From Polyodon spathula (lineage: Eukaryota; Chordata; Actinopteri; Acipenseriformes; Polyodontidae): 64,000 bases of DNA. The stretch's first letter is position 1. Every line of letters starts with the position of its first letter. The notes below the pieces were generated by a model that was not told the DNA's origin, ran no database searches, and saw only the letters and a program-made list of their open reading frames with translations. A program made the translations under genes and the position numbers. The stretch is taken from contig NC_054559.1 of NCBI RefSeq assembly GCF_017654505.1, forward strand, positions 3,914,781 through 3,978,780. Reading direction: 5' to 3'. Below are positions 62,902 through 64,000 of this stretch, piece after piece.

Positions 62902-63120
62902 ACCTGCTATGTGCTTTGGAAAGGGGTCAAGCAAGCAAACAATAAAATAAGAGCGTTTATTTTTGTTTTCCAAATAAATCCATGTACCTTACTTTTGTAT
63001 CATTTCCTTTCATACGCTTACTATTTTACAATGGCAATTTGTCTGTTTATTTTCTGTATTTACAGACCTTTCACTGAGGAAATATATCGACAGAAAACCA
63101 AATCCGTGAAGAACAAATAA
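22931..63120 (+). CDS. pemt: pemt, last four coding exons (phosphatidylethanolamine N-methyltransferase)
   Basis: PEMT is a small multi-pass ER/mitochondria-associated-membrane enzyme that methylates phosphatidylethanolamine three times with AdoMet to make phosphatidylcholine. Four exons (22931-23076, 39240-39351, 61608-61682, 63066-63120) join in phase to encode 128 residues plus the last base of an upstream codon. By eye they align with the C-terminal two thirds of human PEMT (199 aa as I recall it) without internal gaps; the fish C-terminus is one residue shorter. The GxG motif of the AdoMet site (LGIG), the block [13 protein letters not shown] and the tail [10 protein letters not shown] are present. 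Every intron has GT-AG ends; intron lengths are 16163, 22256 and 1383 bp. The N-terminal exons must lie upstream of the window or have gone unrecognised. One oddity: the second Glu of the conserved Glu-Glu pair reads as Gly. Identification is strong; whether every base is correct is not known. Confidence 0.93.
23077..24200. other. pemt intron start, unassigned
   Basis: No element ends or coding motifs are recognised. T-runs occur near 23925 and 24150. Confidence 0.4.
24250..24400. repeat. Two-copy tandem duplication, about 65 bp unit
   Basis: The words GATGAAATCCCCTGCCAATG and GATGAAACCCCCTGTAATAG each lead into TCTGTACAGTGGAGAGTGT. The unit occurs twice and a partial third trails off. Confidence 0.6.
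24978..25165. repeat. About 81-bp tandem repeat, 2.2 copies
   Basis: TTTTTT(A/G)CAGTACTGTA begins units at about 24980, 25061 and 25143 (the last reads TTTTTTCCAATACTG). Each full unit also contains CTGTACAG and GAGCAGACTG in the same positions. It directly precedes the DIRS-like gag fragment and may be part of its 5' region. Confidence 0.6.
25150..25585 (+). pseudogene. DIRS-like gag (ORF1) N-terminal fragment
   Basis: The frame 25122-25367 reads [20 protein letters not shown] then [20 protein letters not shown], a Cys-rich pattern typical of the first ORF of DIRS1-like elements as I know them. A downstream frame (25397-25585) adds a Ser- and Lys/Arg-rich stretch ([13 protein letters not shown]). 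No RT follows. It is a short, frame-broken remnant. Confidence 0.55.
25765..27215. mobile_element. hAT-like element, 1451 bp, with 8-bp target duplication
   Basis: The ends are TAGTGCTGGGACAAAT and GTCGTCCCAGCACTA, inverted repeats. They are flanked by CATACAGT (25757-25764) and CATACTGT (27216-27223), one mismatch apart. A short frame after ATGGCAAATGAAAAAGAG resembles a degraded zinc-finger start. Inside lie an (AT)n tract (26358-26412) and a perfect hairpin (26723-26754). No intact transposase is present. Confidence 0.78.
26723..26754. repeat. Perfect hairpin, 14-bp arms and 4-base loop
   Basis: CTATCTGGGTGTTG, then TCAG, then CAACACCCAGATAG: the arms match without error. It lies inside the decayed hAT-like element. 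Confidence 0.9.
27224..27860. other. pemt intron, unassigned
   Basis: No gene, terminal repeat or array was recognised. Confidence 0.4.
27867..28284 (-). mobile_element. Solo LTR, 418 bp, with CCATG target duplication
   Basis: On the minus strand it starts TGTAGCAGGGC, contains a TATAAAAAGGG promoter-like box (about 28115-28125), and ends CATGTCACA. CCATG flanks it at 27862-27866 and 28285-28289. Confidence 0.87.
28494..28818 (-). mobile_element. 3' end fragment of the unknown element (copy A)
   Basis: It is homologous along its length to 50010-50327, including the last codons of the ORF at 50282, but carries a long T-run near 28512 and a 22-bp inverted segment at 28627-28648. It ends at 28818, where unrelated sequence leads into a Tc1 fragment. 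Confidence 0.85.
28850..29700 (+). pseudogene. Tc1/mariner transposase remnant (plus strand)
   Basis: Frames read [12 protein letters not shown] (helix-turn-helix region), then [20 protein letters not shown] (first catalytic Asp), [17 protein letters not shown] (second Asp) and [17 protein letters not shown] (catalytic Glu), a DD34E transposase. A stop and frame change separate the first part from the rest. The 3' end is joined head-on at about 29700 to another Tc1 fragment in the opposite orientation. Confidence 0.82.
29690..30590 (-). mobile_element. Tc1/mariner fragment (minus strand) with one TIR
   Basis: On the minus strand it starts at the TIR (AGTACTGTCCAAAAGTTTTA near 30565-30588). 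It then encodes [20 protein letters not shown] and [17 protein letters not shown] (helix-turn-helix), [17 protein letters not shown], and ends in the first catalytic motif (WTDESKF in another frame) at 29690. The remaining C-terminal half is missing. Confidence 0.78.
31359..32491 (+). mobile_element. Small Gypsy-derived element nested in LINE copy 4
   Basis: It starts TGTGACAGAGATCGAATTAT and ends ACTTTGTCACA. A second LTR start (TGTGACAGAGATCAAATTAT) lies at 31771, giving a 5' LTR piece of about 127 bp, a short interior and a 721-bp 3' LTR. The flanks are ATCCC on the left and CTCCC on the right, where the intact LINE reads CTCCCATATG. Internal and 5' LTR deletions have reduced it to 1.1 kb. 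Confidence 0.8.
31486..31765 (+). pseudogene. Gypsy RNase H fragment
   Basis: The frame 31395-31616 reads [20 protein letters not shown] then [13 protein letters not shown], the conserved centre of Ty3/Gypsy RNase H. A frame change leads into [20 protein letters not shown] and [13 protein letters not shown] words. RNase H removes the RNA strand after reverse transcription; this fragment is inactive. Confidence 0.8.
33923..34629 (-). mobile_element. Solo LTR family A, 707 bp, with GATTG target duplication
   Basis: On the minus strand it starts TGTAGCAGGGGGAGATCTGTG-like and ends CCACCCTTCTACA. GATTG flanks it at 33918-33922 and 34630-34634. It shares the family with 21813-22593 but lies in the opposite orientation. 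Confidence 0.87.
34748..36307 (+). mobile_element. Tc1 element, 1560 bp, both ends present
   Basis: The ends CCGTGCCTATAGAAAGTCTA and TAGACTTTCTATAGGCACTG are TIRs with TA duplications at 34746-34747 and 36308-36309. The interior holds the transposase pseudogene. Confidence 0.9.
35105..36095 (+). pseudogene. Tc1 transposase, frame-broken
   Basis: Pieces in order: [20 protein letters not shown] (helix-turn-helix), [18 protein letters not shown] (GRPR-like hook), [20 protein letters not shown] (first catalytic Asp), [17 protein letters not shown], a second-Asp region reading [13 protein letters not shown], and [17 protein letters not shown] (Glu). Stops follow RPMAT, VREVP-like words and ATLE. 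DD34E residues are recognisable, but the protein cannot be made. Confidence 0.85.
36650..36965 (+). mobile_element. Old LINE 3' remnant
   Basis: It contains the words GAATCTGTTTAGCCTAGAAC, AAAATCTTAAGAGGAGTTGG and GGGCCAAATGACCTCCTCTC, colinear with the C-terminal ORF2 and 3' UTR of the young CR1-like copies but much diverged. Confidence 0.6.
36970..38080. other. pemt intron, unassigned
   Basis: No gene or element ends were recognised; a T-run lies near 37196-37210. Confidence 0.4.
38090..38497 (+). pseudogene. hAT-Charlie-like remnant with BED-type finger fragment and right TIR
   Basis: The + strand reads [20 protein letters not shown] then [12 protein letters not shown], resembling the degraded BED-like finger found in Charlie/ZBED-type proteins. 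It ends at GGTTGAGAACCACTG (38483-38497), the classic Charlie-like right terminus. The left end and transposase core are absent. Confidence 0.55.
38640..39150 (+). mobile_element. Old LINE 3' remnant split by an unclassified insertion
   Basis: The left piece (to 38696) and right piece (39078-39150, GGGCTGTATGGCCTTCTCTC) match the end of CR1-like 3' sequence. Between them (38697-39077) lies a segment with TTATTGCATTTTTATAACAC and AAGTGCGTTTTTAGTC words. I suspect another retroelement 3' end but could not classify it. Confidence 0.45.
39240..39351 (+). CDS. pemt: pemt exon encoding the [13 protein letters not shown] block
   Basis: The acceptor is a T-rich tract ending TTCCAG at 39239. The first two bases GT complete the Gly codon split by the previous intron. 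The exon encodes [16 protein letters not shown], then [17 protein letters not shown] and ITI, and ends with AT of a split Met codon. The donor GTAAGT follows at 39352. Length is 112 bp, and the phase matches both neighbours. Confidence 0.95.
39400..39830. other. pemt intron, unassigned
   Basis: No gene or element ends were recognised downstream of the NPMYW exon. Confidence 0.4.
39831..40705. mobile_element. Probable LTR-derived sequence, limits unresolved
   Basis: The stretch is moderately GC-rich relative to the intron, ends TTTTCTCACA beside an (AT)n tract, and has promoter- and UTR-like composition similar to the nearby solo LTRs. No matching target duplication was found, so the call is tentative. 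Confidence 0.35.
40713..40772. repeat. (AT)n microsatellite
   Basis: About 30 uninterrupted AT dinucleotides. The Tyr/Ile-rich open frames here (40543-40901) are artefacts of this tract. Confidence 0.97.
40775..41567. other. pemt intron, unassigned
   Basis: Nothing recognised beyond AT-rich sequence. Confidence 0.4.
41573..42263 (-). mobile_element. Solo LTR, 691 bp, with CACAG target duplication
   Basis: On the minus strand it starts TGTGACAGAAAGACA, has a TATAAATAGGGG box near 42088-42099, and ends CACCCTGCCACA. CACAG flanks it at 41568-41572 and 42264-42268. It contains a tandem duplication near 41597-41670 (GGTAATTAAAGAACAGACAA twice). It is similar in its first bases to the unit at 9694-10425. 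Confidence 0.87.
42668..43295. mobile_element. Solo LTR, 628 bp, with ATAT target duplication
   Basis: The ends TGTGATGGATTG and CAATCCTTCACA are near-perfect inverted repeats, flanked by ATAT at 42664-42667 and 43296-43299. No coding interior. Confidence 0.82.
43300..45560. other. pemt intron, unassigned
   Basis: A long AT-rich stretch with A-runs near 43702 and 44781 and a repeated word CAATTACAATTG-like around 43905-43995. No gene or element ends recognised. Confidence 0.4.
45610..45920. repeat. Interrupted inverted repeat (foldback candidate)
   Basis: The left arm 45614-45662 (GCACTTCCTCACCCTTCAAT ... CCAATCATCAGAAGACTG) pairs with the right arm 45854-45917 (CAGTCTTCTGATGATTGGTT ... GGGGTGAGGAAGTGC). 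The right arm has a short insertion. About 190 bp separate the arms. Confidence 0.7.
46221..47340. mobile_element. hAT-like left end and associated sequence
   Basis: TAGGGCTGCAACGAAGGGTA at 46221 is a common hAT-type terminus, followed by repeated GAACCTTCGA/TTCAAAGGTT words. Related words (GAACCTTTGAAGGTTTAAAA) occur in the opposite orientation near 47301. A matching right terminus was not found, so the element is truncated or rearranged. An A-run of about 27 lies at 47246-47272. Confidence 0.5.
47345..49680. other. pemt intron with a GC-richer unclassified block
   Basis: 48300-49240 is richer in G+C than the surrounding intron and looks like part of a retroelement terminal region, but no motif or end was identified. 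The frames there have no recognisable domains. Confidence 0.35.
49690..49805 (+). mobile_element. Old LINE 3' fragment, internally duplicated
   Basis: GTGGTGAGGGGATGAAATGG followed by GCTACCTAG / GTTACCTAG occurs twice (about 49704 and 49766), matching the C-terminal region of old CR1-like remnants such as 36780-36860. Confidence 0.45.
50282..51856 (-). pseudogene. Conserved repeat-borne protein of unknown function, main exon (frame-broken)
   Basis: The main frame runs from 51325 (or further upstream without ATG, to about 51465) to a stop at 50282. Conserved-looking words are [92 protein letters not shown] and [16 protein letters not shown] recognise this as a protein seen in many animal genomes, usually unnamed; its role is unknown. 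Upstream, [20 protein letters not shown] and [14 protein letters not shown] lie in other frames, so at least two frameshifts occur (about 51535 and 51460). The join [12 protein letters not shown] may mark an internal deletion. Cys/His positions could bind metal, and the whole could be a transposition protein, but neither is shown. Confidence 0.7.
51857..52006 (-). CDS. Upstream exon of the repeat-borne gene (Cys-rich)
   Basis: It encodes [20 protein letters not shown] then [16 protein letters not shown], with a CxxC-type motif. The exon ends at 51856 or 51857 (CCGGAAG) before a minus-strand donor GTAAG (51855-51851); the next exon starts at 51667 after TTTTTGTAG. The predicted 188-bp intron (51668-51855) is GT-AG. 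Where the 5' end of the gene lies is unclear. Confidence 0.6.
52150..52295 (+). mobile_element. Old LINE 3' tail remnant
   Basis: GCTAGTAATGTTGTTGATGC, CACTAGGATCCTATAAGACC and TTCTTATGTTCTATG match the end of CR1-like ORF2 and its 8-bp tail units. Confidence 0.6.
52300..53105. other. pemt intron, unassigned
   Basis: Around 52855-52965 the words CATACTTCCTGGGTCATTTCA and GATTGGTTATTTGTC-like recur from the 45810-45890 region, suggesting a shared old repeat. No gene recognised. Confidence 0.35.
53111..53740. repeat. 30-bp minisatellite, exactly 21 units, open on both strands
   Basis: The unit is CTGAAACCCTACGAACACCA plus CTACAGCTCT. 630 bp make 21 units. Since 30 is a multiple of three, the + strand reads repeats of [10 protein letters not shown] (235-codon frame 53065-53772) and the minus strand reads repeats of [10 protein letters not shown]. 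Units 2-5 and 7 have CAA where most others have CGA. There are no spacers, so this is not a CRISPR array. Confidence 0.93.
53760..53945 (-). pseudogene. Coiled-coil-like coding fragment joined to the minisatellite
   Basis: The minus strand reads [20 protein letters not shown] then [20 protein letters not shown] and [20 protein letters not shown]. The heptad-like charge and Leu pattern suggests a real coding past. The frame runs directly into the minisatellite on the minus strand. It could be part of a gag-like or captured host sequence; I do not recognise the family. Confidence 0.4.
53950..55500. other. pemt intron, unassigned
   Basis: AT-rich sequence without recognised genes or element ends. 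Confidence 0.4.
55505..56803 (+). mobile_element. Tc1 element, 5' end missing
   Basis: The sequence starts within the Tc1 5' region (AGAGTCCACTTGTGTGCAAT) and runs to a right TIR-like end TTGAATACTTTTGAGAGCCA then CTGTG, where a TG tract begins. The expected left TIR is absent. Confidence 0.82.
55613..56585 (+). pseudogene. Tc1 transposase, frame-broken
   Basis: In order: [40 protein letters not shown] (helix-turn-helix), [14 protein letters not shown] then stop, [20 protein letters not shown] (after the first catalytic region, near a stop), [40 protein letters not shown] (second Asp) and [20 protein letters not shown] (Glu, another frame). At least three frame breaks. Confidence 0.85.
56799..56860. 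repeat. Compound microsatellite (TG)n(TA)n(CA)n between two Tc1 ends
   Basis: TG repeats to 56824, TA repeats to about 56839, then AC repeats to 56859. The compound is nearly self-complementary and lies exactly between the ends of two Tc1-type elements. Confidence 0.9.
56858..57700 (-). mobile_element. Tc1/mariner element (second family), minus strand, 5'-truncated
   Basis: The 3' TIR reads CACTGAGTATACAAAACATT then AGGAACACC at 56858. On the minus strand the transposase reads [20 protein letters not shown] and [14 protein letters not shown] (helix-turn-helix, 57700-57512), then [20 protein letters not shown] (57393-57028) and [15 protein letters not shown], the frame-shifted D34E tail. Several frame breaks; the upstream TIR is missing beyond 57690. 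Confidence 0.8.
57813..57945. repeat. About 36-bp tandem repeat, 4 units
   Basis: GAACTGTGTGCTGATTTTGT then GA(T/A)CTGGATGC(G/T) recurs four times with substitutions. Confidence 0.8.
57958..58066. repeat. About 21-bp tandem repeat, 5 units
   Basis: CCAGCCCTCATGTTTAGCTC with variants recurs five times, next to the 36-bp array but unrelated in sequence. Confidence 0.8.
58446..58885. repeat. TG/TGAG-rich low-complexity tract with LTR-unrelated centre
   Basis: Two TG-rich blocks (58446-58500 and 58745-58885) flank ordinary sequence containing GTGGGGAC-type words (GTCCCCACAAATA twice, near 58541 and 58721). Minus-strand His/Thr-rich frames here are artefacts. Confidence 0.75.
59021..59455 (-). 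CDS. LINE ORF2 C-terminal section of copy 5 (shifted frame)
   Basis: It reads [20 protein letters not shown] then [20 protein letters not shown] and ends [11 protein letters not shown] and stop. It continues the RT frame after a one-base homopolymer difference, so the leading residues before KKDI are not native. Confidence 0.85.
   Translation of the reverse strand: MNIVFSSGHLAIKKDIAALERVQRRATRIIPGLKGMSYADRLKELNLFSLEQRRLRGDLIQAFKILKGIDSVDARDFFSLKKETRTRGHKWSLEKGAFRTENRRHFFTQRIVRVWNQLPSNVVEADTLGSFKKLLDEILGSISY
59304..60650 (-). CDS. LINE ORF2 reverse transcriptase section (448 codons)
   Basis: The frame carries [74 protein letters not shown] (catalytic Asp), [20 protein letters not shown] and [10 protein letters not shown] (catalytic Asp pair). 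RT copies the element RNA at the target nick. The 3' part of ORF2 is in another frame (59021-59455) because of one extra T in a T-run near 59416; the 5' linker is in another frame (60616-60813). The domain itself is intact. Confidence 0.88.
   Translation of the reverse strand: MKKKKIANILNDYFSQVFTKEDTDNMPHMSSSSYPVLNNFSITEAEVLKGLGALKINKSPGPDEILPVVLKEMKEVIYKPLTKIMQQSLDTGVVPTDWKIANVIPIHKKGNKTEPGNYRPVSLTSIICKLMETIIRAKMENYLYGNRVLGDSQHGFRKGRSCLTNLLDFFEDATSIMDNCKAYDMVYLDFQKAFDKVPHKRLILKLNAVGIQGNTCTWIREWLTCRKQKVLIRGKTSEWSVVTSGVPQGSVLGPLLFLIYINDLDSGIVSKLVKFADDTKVGGVANTVAAAKVIQNDLDKIQNWADTWQMTFNREKCKVLHAGNKNVHYKYHMGDIEIGEGIYEKDLGVFVDSEMSSSRQCGEAIKKANKILGYIVKSVEFKSREVMLKLYNALVRPHLEYCVQFWSPRYKKRYCCSRKSAKKSDQNYSGLKRHVICRQAKRIESVQS
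60861..61272 (-). CDS. LINE ORF2 endonuclease C-terminal section of copy 5
   Basis: It reads [40 protein letters not shown] (with the catalytic Asp-His pair) and [15 protein letters not shown], after which the frame shifts at a T-run (7 T here, 8 in copy 1). The open frame begins at 61313, outside the LINE, so the first residues are not native. Confidence 0.82.
61273..61607. other. pemt intron before the penultimate exon
   Basis: Apart from the splice acceptor at 61597-61607 nothing else is recognised. Confidence 0.5.
61608..61682 (+). CDS. pemt: pemt penultimate coding exon (75 bp)
   Basis: This exon is short and only visible when the splice phases are followed. The acceptor is TTGATCAGCAG. 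The first G completes the Met codon AT|G. It encodes [15 protein letters not shown] then TYKIAIGFE, and ends with GG of a split codon before the donor GTAAGT at 61683. The hydrophobic core is the last membrane segment. With the next exon the split codon reads GGA (Gly), where human PEMT has the second Glu of the YEEPF motif; Tyr is also replaced by Phe in this motif. Confidence 0.9.
61683..63065. other. Last pemt intron with a (GA)n microsatellite
   Basis: A long (GA)n tract lies at 62834-62899. The rest of this 1383-bp intron is unassigned. Confidence 0.6.
63066..63120 (+). CDS. pemt: pemt terminal coding exon
   Basis: The acceptor TTTTCTGTATTTACAG precedes the exon. The first A completes the split codon. 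It encodes [17 protein letters not shown] and the stop TAA at 63118-63120. The basic tail matches the usual end of the family in length and character. Confidence 0.95.
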
Positions 63121-63905
63121 GTGCATCTGTGTTTGTTCAGGGATTTGCTGCCCACATTTCAACAAGCAAAGGATCCAGTAGGGATAGACTTCCTAAAGAA
63201 CGTTATCTGTATTGTGGCTGTTACAGTACAGTATTATACAATTTACATCTGTATTCCCTCACAGAAAGACTATGGAAGTATGTGTTGTCATATTTATGTA
63301 TTCTTGTACTATGCATTGTAGCTCAGTCGTTCATGAGTAAAGCATGATTTTATAACTTTAGAGAGGGCCACATTCACATGACAGTTTTGAATCTGCAGAG
63401 CTGCACAAAGTGAGTGTTGGATTATTCTGATCAAGATTTCCACAGGTGATGGTCACTGGTTTTGATTGGGCTAATTTACCATTCCAAGTGAGACAAATGA
63501 AGAAACAGCTGCTTGGATTTGTGTGGATTTCTGTTCTCTACAGAGTCTAAGAAAAGCAGCGATCATCACAAACCCAAGCAGCTGTTTCTTTACCTGATTC
63601 ACTTTGAATGGTAAATTAACCCGATCAACAGCAATGCCCCTCACCTGATTTCTGTGGCGAGCTCTATCCAAGTAACTGAATAATCGGGTTCTGCAGCACT
63701 GCCCTAATGTATGTTCTGCCTAACAGATGAAATTGACATTTTAAATCACTAGATTTTATTATCATGTTGCTTGTTAAAGATTGTCATGTATAAGTGATAA
63801 CACATACTGCATATTCTACTTATTCTGTATAATGATTTTTTTTTTATGTATGCAAAAGTATAAGAAAATACACAATATAGCCCAATAAACAGAGATTCAT
63901 GCAAA
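63121..63905 (+). other. pemt: pemt 3' UTR (probable extent)
   Basis: No further coding sequence is recognised after the TAA. A canonical AATAAA lies at 63884-63889, about 765 bp after the stop, and is the likely polyadenylation signal. The UTR carries a long imperfect inverted repeat (about 63400-63700, listed separately). The end point is inferred; no transcript evidence is available. Confidence 0.55.
63400..63700. repeat. Long imperfect inverted repeat in the pemt 3' UTR
   Basis: A left arm around 63400-63520 and a right arm around 63560-63700 are reverse complements over more than 100 bp with mismatches. The best core pairs AAGAAACAGCTGCTTGG (63500 region) with CCAAGCAGCTGTTTCTT (63575 region), followed by TAATTTACCATTC pairing with GAATGGTAAATTA. 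About 40 bases separate the arms. It looks like a foldback or MITE-like insertion; target duplications were not resolved. Confidence 0.7.
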
Positions 63906-63969
63906 AGTCTGAATGAAATGAGGCCTAAAGTATGTATTAAAAAAGCTCAATTTTTGTGATGTATTGCTT

Positions 63970-64000
63970 GAGTGACCAGACGTCCCATTTTAGCCGGGAC
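63970..64000. mobile_element. Possible DNA-transposon terminus running off the window
   Basis: The last 30 bases contain ACCAGACGTCCCATTTTAGC followed by CGGGAC. This resembles the terminal motif of widespread vertebrate interspersed repeats. Only one end is visible, so class and direction cannot be fixed. Confidence 0.25.

Overview
The window is vertebrate genomic DNA: spliced exons, long AT-rich introns and a dense, nested load of eukaryotic transposable elements. Nothing bacterial, no operons and no CRISPR array. The only host gene I recognise is pemt (phosphatidylethanolamine N-methyltransferase) on the + strand, represented by its last four coding exons (22931-23076, 39240-39351, 61608-61682, 63066-63120) and a 3' UTR with a candidate AATAAA at 63884. 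The mix of CR1-like LINEs, DIRS-like, Gypsy-like, piggyBac, hAT and Tc1 elements points to a ray-finned fish. The CR1 3' tails resemble those I associate with sturgeon, paddlefish or another non-teleost lineage; this lineage call is an inference.

Layout. 1-22.9 kb lies upstream of the first pemt exon seen here. It holds a 5'-complete CR1-like LINE with tandem promoter-like monomers, a DIRS-like fragment, a hAT element, further LINE fragments, a decayed Gypsy provirus, an LTR element carrying a piggyBac insertion, a piggyBac MITE, solo LTRs and a 30-bp minisatellite. 23-39 kb (16.2-kb intron) holds DIRS and hAT remnants, Tc1 elements, solo LTRs and a LINE interrupted by a small Gypsy-type element. 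39-61.6 kb (22.3-kb intron) holds solo LTRs, a spliced repeat-borne gene of unknown function (50.0-52.0 kb), a 21-unit minisatellite open on both strands, more Tc1 copies and a young LINE. The last intron is 1.4 kb and is followed by the terminal exon and a 3' UTR containing a long inverted repeat.

How parts interact. The elements show relative ages: Gypsy inside LINE, piggyBac inside an LTR, a hAT element at the junction of a short tandem repeat. Six solo LTRs carry exact 4-5 bp target duplications at both ends, so the copies are structurally well preserved. The observations most worth checking are a perfect 22-bp micro-inversion between two copies of the unknown element, a Glu-to-Gly change in the pemt Glu-Glu motif at a splice junction, the LINE 5' monomers, and the 3' UTR foldback. 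All calls were made by eye; no database search or alignment program was used.
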